Shown one piece after another: positions 1-7,513 of a stretch of 25,286 nt of DNA. Position numbers and translations under genes: made by a program. Each line of letters begins with the position of its first letter. Positions within the stretch are counted from its first letter, which is position 1. The stretch is from Dehalococcoidia bacterium UBA1328 (GTDB lineage: Bacteria > Chloroflexota > Dehalococcoidia > Lucifugimonadales > Lucifugimonadaceae). The notes under the pieces are model-generated. The model did not search any database, was not told the DNA's origin, and saw only the letters and a program-made list of their open reading frames with translations. The stretch lies in NCBI GenBank assembly GCA_002306815.1, contig DBTA01000008.1, forward strand, positions 1-25,286, read 5' to 3'.

Positions 1-43
1 CAAACCCTCGGATGTCGGAACACTGCAGTAGAAAGGTAGTTCG

Positions 44-1066
44 ATGAACAAAATTCGAAACATCAAACTTCTGCTGCTAGTCGCGCTGCTAAGCGTCGTT
101 CCGGCGGTGATAGCTGCCTGCGGTTCAGATGACGAACCGCTGGTTGTCTACTCCGGTCGGAGCAGTAGCTTGATCCAGCCACTACTGGAGCAGTTCAACG
201 AGGACACCGGGATCAACATCCAGGTTCGGTACGGAAGTAGTTCCGGCATTGCCTCGACGCTTCTGGAGGAAGGTGATAAAAGCCCTGCTGACGTCGTTTT
301 CCTTCAGGATCCCGGAGCACTTGGCGCTCTCTCACAGGAAGGCGTGCTGACGGAATTGGACGACGACATTTTAGATCGGGTCGACTCCAAGTTTCGAGCG
401 GCAAACAAGCAATGGATCGGAACATCGGGTCGGGCGCGGACAGTGATCTACAACACTGATGCTATCGACCCGGAAGCCGACCTTCCCGATTCGATTCTCG
501 ACTTCACAGATCCAAAGTGGAAAGGACGAATCGGTTGGGCACCACCCAACGGTTCGTTCCAGGCCTTCGTGACCGCTCTGCGTGTTCAGATAGGTGATGA
601 CGCAACCAAAGAGTGGTTAGAAGGCATACTCGCAAACGACGTTATCGCATTTCCGAACAACGTCACTACGGTTTCCGCTGCTGCGAGAGGTGAGATCGAC
701 GTTGGGTTTGTGAACCACTACTACCTTGAGCAGTTTCTCGAGGAGGAAGGTGAAGGCTATGGCGCGCGCAACCACTTCATCGGAAATGGTGATCCGGGAG
801 CACTCGTGTTAGCTGCCGGTGTTGGAATTCTCGAAACCTCGAAAAACCGTAAAAACTCTGAACGGTTTATCGAGTACTTGCTCGAAGCCGGCGCACAGGC
901 CTACTTCTCCGAGGAAACAAAAGAGTATCCGCTCGCGGCGGGTGTACAACCGAGTGGGAACTTACCTTCGTTAGCCTCACTCGATCCGCCGAGCGTCGAC
1001 TTAAACAACCTTGAGGACCTTCGTGGTACAGTCGCCCTCCTTCAGGAGGTCGGCGCACTTCCGTGA
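44..1066 (+). CDS. Ferric-iron ABC transporter substrate-binding lipoprotein (FbpA/FutA/IdiA type)
   Basis: This is a 340-residue extracytoplasmic solute-binding protein that should capture Fe3+ and deliver it to an ABC permease. The N-terminus has a basic MNKIRNIK stretch, a hydrophobic core and a lipobox ending I-A-A-C, so Cys26 would be lipidated. The mature part follows the family-1 binding-protein pattern: LVVYSGRSSSLIQPLLEQF near 34-51, the PADVVFLQDPGAL segment near 81-93, and a Tyr-Tyr pair (226-227) in VGFVNHYYLEQF. In FbpA-type proteins this Tyr pair coordinates ferric iron. Length is normal for the family. A weak AAGGTAG precedes the ATG. No permease or ATPase gene follows; the next gene overlaps it and encodes an unrelated membrane protein, so the permease may lie left of the window or elsewhere. 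The binding fold is secure; the iron specificity is inferred from the Tyr pair. Confidence 0.9.
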   Translation: MNKIRNIKLLLLVALLSVVPAVIAACGSDDEPLVVYSGRSSSLIQPLLEQFNEDTGINIQVRYGSSSGIASTLLEEGDKSPADVVFLQDPGALGALSQEGVLTELDDDILDRVDSKFRAANKQWIGTSGRARTVIYNTDAIDPEADLPDSILDFTDPKWKGRIGWAPPNGSFQAFVTALRVQIGDDATKEWLEGILANDVIAFPNNVTTVSAAARGEIDVGFVNHYYLEQFLEEEGEGYGARNHFIGNGDPGALVLAAGVGILETSKNRKNSERFIEYLLEAGAQAYFSEETKEYPLAAGVQPSGNLPSLASLDPPSVDLNNLEDLRGTVALLQEVGALP

Positions 1067-2520
1067 ACGGAGTCCGAATGGTTAGACATGCTCTGAGCGA
1101 GCAGATACTGTCCGAAGCGCAGCGTCACCGAATAGACGCTGCGTTATCGTTAACACGACTTGATTCAATCCCCGGTCAAGCGTTTGCGTTGTTTGTTGTC
1201 CTTTGCGTGGTTTACCTCTTTTCGATCGGCATACGTGCGACCAACGGATCGAGTATCACCGGTGACGAACCGTTCTACCTGGTCACCACGCAAAGCATCG
1301 TCGAAGACCTCGATATCGATCTGAACAATCAATACTCCGAAGAAAATTACAGGCAATGGTTCGATCATCCGAACGATCTGTGGACGCAGTCGGAACCCAC
1401 AGATGATGGCCGTCTGTTGAGCCCACACAACACCGGGCTTCCGATTTTCTTAATCCCGGGCTTCCTTGCTGCCAAACTCACCGGGGCTCAAGTGCAAATA
1501 TTGATTACCGCCGCTCTGACGTTCGCGCTAGCTTTCGTGCTGGCCTATCGCCTGACCGGTGCCCAGTTCATCAGTTGGGTGTCGACTTTGGCAGTTGCGG
1601 TCACGCCAACAGCGTTCGTCTACTCGACCGAAATCTACCCAGAGGTTCCGGCGGCTTTGGTACTAGTTCTCAGCCTTGTTGTCGTAACAAGGACTTCACG
1701 ACCGCGCTGGGTGGACGGACTAGTCGTCCTGGTTCTTTTGAACGCGCTTTTGTGGCTGGGTATCAAATATGCACCACTGGGTTTGACGATCGCGCTTGTC
1801 GTTCTGTGGCGATCCGAACGCCGGATGCAGTGGATTTTTGTCGCACTCACAGTAGTTTCGGCCATGTTTTATAGCTGGTACCACATCATAAATTTCGGTG
1901 GACTGACTCCATATGCCGTCAACTCGATTTATGTTGGAGGATCTACTTCCGAGATATTTCAGCAACACGTCGAGATTCCTGACCGGGTCTATCGCCTCTG
2001 GGGTCTGTTCATCGACGAACGATTCGGGTCCGCCCGTTGGGGATTCATTTTGTTCGTTGCCTTGTACGGAGGCATCTTGTTGGTTCGGGGAAGCTGGCCA
2101 CAACGCTTAATAGTCACACTAATTTCGATTCAAATTCTGATTGCCACATTTGTCGCGATAACGATGATGGGTTGGTGGTTTCCCGGGCGAACTATGATGG
2201 TTGTACTTCCACTCTTCATCGTTGGCGTAGTTCGAGCCATCCAGATCGCTTCACCCAGAGTTCGATTAGTTTGCGCAGCCCTCGCTGTTCACACAGCGGC
2301 AGTAACTGTCGCGCTAGCATCGGCAGGCCATGCACGAGAGATCCGACTCGCAGTCGATCCGTTCGAGATGAGTTCGCCGCTATTTCAGGTTTTTGCACCG
2401 CTCTTTCCAAACTACACATCGTGGTCGACGCACACATGGGTCACCACGGCAGGTTGGCTAATTGGCGCCGGGATCCTGGCTTTATACCCAGTGTTTTTTC
2501 CGACGCGTGAGCGGACATAG
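1063..2520 (+). CDS. Polytopic membrane protein, GT-C glycosyltransferase-like
   Basis: This 485-residue protein has roughly ten hydrophobic segments, the first near residues 38-57. A large hydrophilic loop follows, beginning ITGDEPFYL (Asp68-Glu69) and continuing to SPHNTGLPIFLIPGFLAA. An acidic D-E pair in the first external loop followed by many membrane spans is typical of GT-C enzymes (PMT/ArnT/mannosyltransferase clans), which move sugars from polyprenyl-phosphate donors. I do not recognise a named subfamily, and acceptor and donor are unknown. The GTG start overlaps the upstream TGA as GTGA, and AGGAGGT at 1044-1050 lies about 12 bases upstream. The next in-frame ATG, at 1078, is too far from that site, so GTG is preferred. 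The overlap implies translational coupling to the iron-binding lipoprotein gene, an unusual pairing. It could instead be a non-enzymatic membrane protein of the same fold. Confidence 0.75.
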   Translation: MNGVRMVRHALSEQILSEAQRHRIDAALSLTRLDSIPGQAFALFVVLCVVYLFSIGIRATNGSSITGDEPFYLVTTQSIVEDLDIDLNNQYSEENYRQWFDHPNDLWTQSEPTDDGRLLSPHNTGLPIFLIPGFLAAKLTGAQVQILITAALTFALAFVLAYRLTGAQFISWVSTLAVAVTPTAFVYSTEIYPEVPAALVLVLSLVVVTRTSRPRWVDGLVVLVLLNALLWLGIKYAPLGLTIALVVLWRSERRMQWIFVALTVVSAMFYSWYHIINFGGLTPYAVNSIYVGGSTSEIFQQHVEIPDRVYRLWGLFIDERFGSARWGFILFVALYGGILLVRGSWPQRLIVTLISIQILIATFVAITMMGWWFPGRTMMVVLPLFIVGVVRAIQIASPRVRLVCAALAVHTAAVTVALASAGHAREIRLAVDPFEMSSPLFQVFAPLFPNYTSWSTHTWVTTAGWLIGAGILALYPVFFPTRERT

Positions 2521-2967
2521 AACCGGCCAGCTATGAATGTCGGTCAGGCGCTGTTGTAGCGCTATCTCGCGATCGCGAACAGTCAATTGCACAGAGATCG
2601 CTCATTGTTTCGACCAGGTCTGTACGGAGTGGTGGAGTTTGAATACTCAACCTGGCTGTGGTGAGCAAGTACTCGTTGCATCGGTACTTTCGAGAGTGCA
2701 TCAGGTACTAGCCCTCGTCCGCAGATCCCACTTAAAGAAGTATCCCCTCTCAGGAAGGATTTCCACATACGAATTGAGGAAGACCGATAGTGGGAACTTC
2801 GTATTCAATCGGTTGTAGGCCCAAGAGGGGACTTCTTTCATTGTAACTCTTGGTTTTGACCAGGCACAGGCCAATTCCTGAATAGGAACCTCTTTTCGCA
2901 ATTGCAGATGTCGCCGGACCTGACTGGGGGCGACGCGCACGTGTAACCGCGTTCAGCATTATGACTG
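2521..2967. other. Non-coding interval with several dyads
   Basis: No convincing gene is seen; frames here are short and lack family motifs. The interval holds a small hairpin GCGCT-GTTGT-AGCGC (2548-2562), a perfect 12-bp palindrome TCGCGATCGCGA (2567-2578), and a near-repeat TGCATC(A)GGTACT at about 2676-2709. It also holds a larger MITE-like inverted repeat (2734-2838) and a GTCGCC/GGCGAC hairpin (2910-2934). It separates convergent transcription units, so some of these may act as terminators, but none is followed by a clear U-run. Confidence 0.6.
2734..2838. repeat. Imperfect inverted repeat, MITE-like or structured RNA
   Basis: The left arm AAAGAAG-TA-TCCCCTCT (2734-2750) pairs with the right arm AGAGGGGACTTCTTT (2824-2838), all 15 bases matching apart from a two-base bulge. 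A nested dyad ATACGAA/TTCGTAT (2767-2773 and 2798-2804) lies inside. The whole folds as one hairpin of about 105 bases without an ORF of note. It could be a miniature inverted-repeat element, a structured RNA or an unusual terminator between convergent genes. Its copy number in the genome is unknown. Confidence 0.45.
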
Positions 2968-3291
2968 CTAGTTCGAACCTTCTACTTTTTGAACTACTTC
3001 AAATGCCAGAAGCTTGGAACCATGAGCAACGGGTGCTTCTCCCCTGTCAGCGGATGCTTGCCTGTGCCCTTTTTTGAAAGCATCACTCTTGACCCAGGCT
3101 TTGAATGCTTCCTCCGACTCCCAACGGGTGTACACGAAGTACCTGTTTTCGCCTTCGGTAGGCCTCAGGAGTTCAAAACCTTCGAAGCCGGGCATGCTTT
3201 CTACTTCGCCGGCTCGAGCCGCGAACCTTGCCTCGAGCTCTCCGCCCCGGCCTTCGCTGACCTCGATCGCGTTGATTTTCACGACACTCAT
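2968..3291 (-). CDS. Heme-degrading monooxygenase, MhuD/IsdG type (ABM fold)
   Basis: A 107-residue antibiotic-biosynthesis-monooxygenase-fold protein. It begins MSVVKINAIEV and continues with PGFEGFELLRPTEGENRYFVYTRWESEEAF, very close to what I recall of mycobacterial MhuD. The positions used for heme binding and cleavage in MhuD are present: Asn7, Trp66, and His76 in place of MhuD His75. The expected role is oxidative opening of cytoplasmic heme by a dimer, releasing iron. MhuD retains the meso carbon as mycobilin whereas IsdG forms staphylobilin; sequence alone does not decide the product here. Its ATG overlaps the hmuV stop by four bases, making it the last gene of the heme operon. Length and context both fit. 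A general ABM enzyme is possible but less likely next to hmuTUV. Confidence 0.88.
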   Translation of the reverse strand: MSVVKINAIEVSEGRGGELEARFAARAGEVESMPGFEGFELLRPTEGENRYFVYTRWESEEAFKAWVKSDAFKKGHRQASADRGEAPVAHGSKLLAFEVVQKVEGSN

Positions 3292-4121
3292 TCTTCGACT
3301 CCAATTTTTGTTGAATTACTCTGCATACCAATCACACTATCACCGCTCGGCAAAATCACAGGCTTTCCGGATTCTGGGTGTTTCGTGACGAGTACTGGAT
3401 AATCGAATACCGTTTCTAGTGAATTAGCCTGAAATACTACCTCCGGGACGTCATACGCCACAATTTTGCCTTCTAGCATTACTGCAATCTTGTCGGCGTA
3501 GGCAGCCGCCACATTGAGCTCGTGCAATACCGCCAGTAGAGTCTGGCCGGAAGACGCCTTTTCACGACAGCGCTGCATTACGAGCTCCTGATGCCCGATA
3601 TCTAACGCACTCGTTGGTTCGTCGAGAAGAAGAACATCAGTCTGCTGGGCGAACGCTCTGGCGAGCGCAACTCTGCGTTGTTCTCCTCCAGAGAGAGTGC
3701 TGTAGATCCTGTCTTTGAATTCGAATACCCCAGTTTCCTTCATCGCTGATTCCGCGACCCGTCGGTCGTGATCCGTGGCCTGGCGCCATCCGCTCTGATA
3801 AGGATGGCGACCCATCATTACGACCTCATAAGCGGTGAAAGGGAAGCTTACTGATGTACGCTGGGGCATGACTGTGCGAAGTTGGGCCATTAAAGACTTG
3901 GTAGACGAATCCACGGGGGTTCCCGAGATTGCCACTGAACCACCGGACGGCCGGAGATCGCCCGCCATCAGTCCGATCAGGCTCGATTTGCCTGCACCGT
4001 TTGGTCCGACGACCGCCACGAATTCACCGGCGCCAACCTGCAGACTTGCCGCATCCACGATCGTCTTGGACCCAACACAGTAAGTTAGTTTTACAGCCGA
4101 TATTGCCGGATCGCCTACCAT
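3288..4121 (-). CDS. hmuV: Heme ABC transporter ATP-binding protein HmuV
   Basis: This is the ATPase that drives heme (hemin) import through HmuU. From the ATG at 4121 the protein is 277 residues, with Walker A GPNGAGKS (39-46), signature LSGGEQRR (143-150), Walker B LLLDEPTS (164-171) and an H-loop in VLHELN. PFTAYEVVMMGRHPY is typical of the FecE/HmuV/BtuD group. A longer frame opens at a TTG at 4157, but ATG 4121 is preferred: AAGGAG (4131-4136) lies nine bases upstream. The start then overlaps the end of hmuU, consistent with coupling. The downstream mhuD-like gene overlaps the stop. Sequence alone cannot separate heme from siderophore or cobalamin ATPases, so the heme assignment rests on the HmuT signature and the MhuD neighbour. 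Confidence 0.9.
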   Translation of the reverse strand: MVGDPAISAVKLTYCVGSKTIVDAASLQVGAGEFVAVVGPNGAGKSSLIGLMAGDLRPSGGSVAISGTPVDSSTKSLMAQLRTVMPQRTSVSFPFTAYEVVMMGRHPYQSGWRQATDHDRRVAESAMKETGVFEFKDRIYSTLSGGEQRRVALARAFAQQTDVLLLDEPTSALDIGHQELVMQRCREKASSGQTLLAVLHELNVAAAYADKIAVMLEGKIVAYDVPEVVFQANSLETVFDYPVLVTKHPESGKPVILPSGDSVIGMQSNSTKIGVEE

Positions 4122-5209
4122 CCGCGGGCGCTCCTTCGGGTCGCATGCACCAACCAAAGGAAGAATGGCCCACCGACGATCGCAGTTACGACCCCTAGTG
4201 GCACTTCCGTCGGAATCGCAATATTGCGGGCTAGCAAATCTGATGCAAGCAAGGCGACAGCTCCAGCAGCGGCACTGGCGGGTATCAACAGTCGGTGATC
4301 TGGGCCGGCGGTCAACCTAATGATGTGCGGCACTACGAGCCCAACAAATCCGACGATTCCCGCAACGGCGACAGACGCACCTGTTATCAAAGCAGCAAGT
4401 GCGATTACGCTCAGGCGCACCTTTTCAGTCGACACGCCCAAATGAGCCGCCTCGTTGTCCCCCAGGGTCATAAGGTTCAGCGAGCGTCCGTATAGAGGGA
4501 GGATCAGTATCCCAAGCAACATCAGCGGCGTTACGGTTCTCACCACCTCCCACGTCGCACCACCAAGACTGCCCAAGGTCCAAAACACAATTGATCTCAG
4601 CTGATCGTCGTCGGCAACGAATGTGAAGAATCCAGTAACGGCCCCTGCAGTGGCGTTTACCGCCACACCTGCTAGAACGAGTGTCACGACATCAGTCTTA
4701 CCGTAATTTCGCGCCGTCACATAAACTACCGCGGTTGCGATCAGACCACCTATGAACGCGGCTATCGGCAACCCAAAATTACCGAGCAATGTGAATCCTG
4801 AAACGATCGCTATTACGGCGCCTAGCGCCGCACCGCTCGAAACACCGATAACTCCAGGGTCGGCAAGCGGATTTCTGAACACACCCTGAAGAGACGCCCC
4901 TGCGACAGCAAGTGCAGCACCAGTGAGAATACCTAGCAACACTCTCGGCAAACGAATATTCCATAGAACCGCGTCATGCTGAGACGGAAACTCAACGCCG
5001 AGATCTAAACCGAGGCGAGCAAAAAGTATCGCTACTACATCGACAGGGGCAATCCGCACTGCACCAATTCCCAAATTGGCGATCAATAGGACGACAAACA
5101 GCACGATCAACACCGCTAGAAGTGGACCGGGTCCGATCGCCCTGCGTGAACCTTCAGACTGAAGAAGCGAGGCAATCGGCCGTCGCTTCTTCAGCCCTAC
5201 AGGAATCAT
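4115..5209 (-). CDS. hmuU: Heme ABC transporter permease HmuU (FecCD family)
   Basis: A 364-residue permease of the FecCD/BtuC family, expected to form a homodimer with about ten spans per subunit. Diagnostic stretches are LWNIRLPRVLLGILTGAALAVAGASLQGVFRNPLADPGVIGVSSGAALGA, described here in pieces: RLPRVL, GASLQGVFRNPLADP and GVSSGA. GFVGLVVPHIIRL lies near the C-terminal third. The family length is normal. Its ATG overlaps the hmuT stop by four bases (5206-5209) and its end overlaps hmuV, so the three are almost certainly one transcript. It passes the substrate delivered by HmuT to the cytoplasm. Heme specificity is inferred from the neighbours. Confidence 0.92.
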   Translation of the reverse strand: MIPVGLKKRRPIASLLQSEGSRRAIGPGPLLAVLIVLFVVLLIANLGIGAVRIAPVDVVAILFARLGLDLGVEFPSQHDAVLWNIRLPRVLLGILTGAALAVAGASLQGVFRNPLADPGVIGVSSGAALGAVIAIVSGFTLLGNFGLPIAAFIGGLIATAVVYVTARNYGKTDVVTLVLAGVAVNATAGAVTGFFTFVADDDQLRSIVFWTLGSLGGATWEVVRTVTPLMLLGILILPLYGRSLNLMTLGDNEAAHLGVSTEKVRLSVIALAALITGASVAVAGIVGFVGLVVPHIIRLTAGPDHRLLIPASAAAGAVALLASDLLARNIAIPTEVPLGVVTAIVGGPFFLWLVHATRRSARGW

Positions 5210-6330
5210 TCTTCAACTAGTTCCGGGTGTAGTCCCAACACCAGGTCTTTCAAGGCCTGTCCTGTACGGGGACCACCGCCGGCGATGTACTGGCCATCGA
5301 AAGCCAGTATCGCCTCGTTTTCACCGGCCGGAGTCTGAGCTACACCTGGAATTTCGAGCATTCCCTCGATACCGTTGATGGAGGCCAATCCGGAATCGAA
5401 CACCACGATGTAATCAGGAGACGCGGTGACAAGTGCTTCGGCGGTGAGTGGAGCAAATCCAAACACACCCGCTTTCACTCCTCCGCTGATCGCCCCGGCG
5501 CTGTCGAACATGTCGGCGCTTATGTCACCGATTCCTGCCATGAGTATAGTGTCGACACCTCTCATGTAGACGAATAGTGCAGTTGGCGGCATCCCCTGGG
5601 CTTTGGCAGCGAGCGCTTTTGCTTCCTCAACGTCAGCTTCCAGTGCGCTGGCGACCTCATCCCCGATGCTGTCGATCCCAAGGGCATTCGCAATTTTGCG
5701 AATCTTCTCAGAGGCACCTGCAATTGTCGGCTCAGTCTCAAAAATTACAACCGGTACGCCGGTTTGAGCAATTTGCTCAAGAACTTCCGGAGGTCCAGCC
5801 AGTGTGTTGCCAATTACTAGAGTGGGTTCGAAGGCTAGAATACCTTCCGCTGAAAGTGAACGTTGGTAACCGATTTTCGGTCGGGCTACCGCATCCGATG
5901 GATAGGTAGCGCTTGTATCCACTGCGATCACGTTGTCGCCCATTCCTAACGCGAAGACGATCTCAGCATAGTCACCGTTTAACACGATTATCTTGCTGGT
6001 GTCTGTGACGGTCACTTCCGTTCCATCTGAGTTGGTCACAGTCACCGGAAGTGATTGCTCGGCGCCCGCTTTCATGGCTGCTGCCGAGGTGGCTGTGGGG
6101 GGGACAGGAGTCGGCGTGGCGGTCGACTCCGGGGTTGATGTAGATGTAGGTGGTACCGGAGTGTTAGTCGGGACCGCCAGCGTAGGAGCTTCCGTAGCAG
6201 AAGCCGGTGCAGCAGGATCAGAGTCAGAATCTCCACATGCCACCACAATCGACATTACAACAATCAACAAGAACGGAACGATAAGTGATCGGATCCCTAA
6301 ATTTGTCGGTGTATTTATTTGTATTTTCAT
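5206..6330 (-). CDS. hmuT: Heme-binding lipoprotein HmuT
   Basis: This is the substrate-binding lipoprotein of the heme importer. Starting at ATG 6330 gives a clean lipoprotein signal: MKIQINTPTNLGIR, a hydrophobic core, then lipobox I-V-V-A-C (Cys32). An extended Thr/Pro/Ala linker of about 60 residues follows, as is common in surface lipoproteins of Chloroflexota. The binding domain carries KIIVLNGDYAEIVFALG and IGYQRSLSAEGILAFEPTLVIG; the GYxRxLSAEG motif is characteristic of HmuT/ChuT heme-binding proteins. An in-frame ATG at 6399 would add 23 residues that do not look like a signal peptide; neither start has a strong ribosome-binding site. It is the first gene of the operon. Siderophore or B12 binding is the alternative, but less likely given the motif and the MhuD-like enzyme. 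Confidence 0.88.
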   Translation of the reverse strand: MKIQINTPTNLGIRSLIVPFLLIVVMSIVVACGDSDSDPAAPASATEAPTLAVPTNTPVPPTSTSTPESTATPTPVPPTATSAAAMKAGAEQSLPVTVTNSDGTEVTVTDTSKIIVLNGDYAEIVFALGMGDNVIAVDTSATYPSDAVARPKIGYQRSLSAEGILAFEPTLVIGNTLAGPPEVLEQIAQTGVPVVIFETEPTIAGASEKIRKIANALGIDSIGDEVASALEADVEEAKALAAKAQGMPPTALFVYMRGVDTILMAGIGDISADMFDSAGAISGGVKAGVFGFAPLTAEALVTASPDYIVVFDSGLASINGIEGMLEIPGVAQTPAGENEAILAFDGQYIAGGGPRTGQALKDLVLGLHPELVEE

Positions 6331-6401
6331 CTTAGATGCGTTGCTCGGAGAATTTACTTGCGGCTTAGACGCCAGGAACGATTCTGCGCCAGTTTCCATT
6401 T

Positions 6402-6513
6402 AAATCAGGATTCATTGTTTCCGGTCATCGGAGGCAGGGCCGGCTAGAGCACCTTGAGCAAAACTTGAGAGACCTGATTTTTATATAGAAACGTTTATAT
6501 TTGTACATACAAA
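6402..6513 (-). promoter_or_regulatory. Candidate hmuT promoter, operator and leader
   Basis: Upstream of hmuT is an AT-rich stretch with a dyad TTTGTA-CA-TACAAA (6500-6513). On the minus strand, TTGTAT (6512-6507) and CTATAT (6488-6483) are 18 bases apart, a plausible -35/-10 pair with the dyad over the -35. Between this and the gene, AAATCAGG (6402-6409) and CCTGATTT (6473-6480) can pair to close a leader of about 80 bases. The dyad is not a recognisable Fur or DtxR/IdeR box, so iron control is inference from gene function only. Confidence 0.4.
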
Positions 6514-6606
6514 ACATAAAGTTTGTAGTTACACAGTTGGAAATGCTACAGATATTCTGGCATAAATCAATACCATTTCAGTCAGGAATTTGTGTCTGCG
6601 CTCGCA

Positions 6607-6786
6607 CTAATACTTGCCGGTTAACATGTGCAATCTTAATGGTTCGTATGCGCGACTCTCACGAGCTCTCGGAGCCTCAATAATTTGGCCTAGTTGCTGA
6701 ACAACTGACTCCGCGAGACTCACAAGTATCGGATCGTCGATCTCACCGTTCAAGTGGTTTTTCGCGGAGTCACCGAGTTTTCTCAT
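6607..6786 (-). CDS. Possible small hypothetical protein
   Basis: An in-frame ATG at 6786 opens a 59-residue frame, MRKLGDSAKNHL to RLHMLTGKY. Its composition resembles real protein, with the amphipathic-looking stretch ILVSLAESVVQQLGQIIEA. There is no visible ribosome-binding site, no known motif, and the neighbours (tRNA-Cys and the hmuT promoter region) give no functional hint. It may be chance. Confidence 0.2.
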   Translation of the reverse strand: MRKLGDSAKNHLNGEIDDPILVSLAESVVQQLGQIIEAPRARESRAYEPLRLHMLTGKY

Positions 6787-6861
6787 GTCAGTCAAAGTCG
6801 GTTGCTGTCAAGCGCGAGAAAGCTCCAGATTTCTCCGGAGCTTCCTCAGTTTGAGTTGAGA

Positions 6862-6937
6862 TGGAGGCGACGGGCGGATTCGAACCGCCGAATAGAGGTT
6901 TTGCAGACCTCCGCCTTAACCACTTGGCCACGTCGCC
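6862..6937 (-). tRNA. tRNA-Cys (GCA)
   Basis: The minus strand folds as a cloverleaf. The acceptor stem is GGCGACG/CGTCGCC, the anticodon stem GAGGT/ACCTC with loop CTGCAAA gives anticodon GCA, and the T-loop is GGTTCGAATC. The discriminator is U73, the identity base for cysteine, and CCA is encoded at 6862-6864. Confidence 0.95.
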
Positions 6938-7144
6938 TTGAACATCGAGATGTTCGTTTTTAGAGGTATGAATCCTTCTTCCGCCTGCTCAATGGAGGAG
7001 ATGGAGGATGAGCGATCCCCACACAACAAGCGGTAAGGGTTTCGTCTGACCTCTTTGTTGAAGCCGGATTTGGCTTCAGAATTTGTTGATTAGATGTTCT
7101 GGTTGTAATCCCATCCAGTAAATCATCACCAAATCATAAATATA

Positions 7145-7231
7145 TGGTGCCGAGGGTGGGACTCGAACCCACACGTCCTTACGAACACTACGCCCTCAAC
7201 GTAGCCTGTCTACCAATTTCAGCACCCCGGC
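7145..7231 (-). tRNA. tRNA-Leu (GAG)
   Basis: The minus strand folds with acceptor GCCGGGG/CCTCGGC (one G-U pair) and anticodon stem CTACG/CGTAG with loop TTGAGGG (anticodon GAG). It has the long variable arm expected of a class II tRNA, T-loop GGTTCGAGTCC and discriminator A73. CCA is encoded (7145-7147). Confidence 0.95.
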
Positions 7232-7289
7232 ATTTTGGGTGACCGTGAAAACTACACTGCAAACTATCTTATTAACTTAGACTGATATT

Positions 7290-7367
7290 TGGCAGGAGCG
7301 GAGGGATTCGAACCCCCGACCGCTGGTTTTGGAGACCAGTGCTCTAGCCGGACTGAGCTACGCTCCT
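7290..7367 (-). tRNA. tRNA-Trp (CCA)
   Basis: The minus strand folds with acceptor AGGAGCG/CGCTCCT, anticodon stem CTGGT/ACCAG with loop CTCCAAA (anticodon CCA), and T-loop GGTTCGAATCC. The discriminator is G73, proper for tryptophan, and CCA is encoded at 7290-7292. Confidence 0.95.
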
Positions 7368-7387
7368 GCGAGGAACAAGCGACAATC

Positions 7388-7470
7388 AAAAAGATGAACC
7401 GCCGATTATCCGCAGCACCCAATCATACCTTGATGATCGCTTGGCGGACACACGGCGGTCCATCTTTTTT
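7388..7470. terminator. Long bidirectional hairpin downstream of glnB
   Basis: AAAAAGATGAACCGCCG (7388-7404) pairs with CGGCGGTCCATCTTTTT (7453-7469), 16 of 17 bases, across a loop of 48 bases. The arm ends give an A-run and a T-run, so it could stop transcription in either direction. It sits after the glnB stop (7514) and before the tRNA genes read the same way. Confidence 0.5.
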
Positions 7471-7513
7471 CAGTTTTTTGTTCTCGTATTACTACGCAAT
7501 CACAACCACACCT

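Noticed and set aside
2037..2510. 157-residue plus-strand frame overlapping the GT-C-like gene
   Set aside because: It is an alternative frame of a gene with a clear membrane-protein pattern; its Ser/Arg/His-rich composition is not protein-like.
2701..2940. Minus-strand 79-residue frame in the left intergenic interval
   Set aside because: It spans the inverted-repeat element, has no family motif and no ribosome-binding site; the open frame is likely chance.
5993..6403. 136-residue plus-strand frame rich in Val and Gly
   Set aside because: It is the antisense of the Thr/Pro-rich linker of hmuT; low-complexity coding creates long open frames on the other strand.
6754..6963. Frame across tRNA-Cys encoding RRADSNRRIEVLQTSALTTWPRR
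   Set aside because: It is antisense to a clear tRNA; such frames are a well-known annotation artefact.
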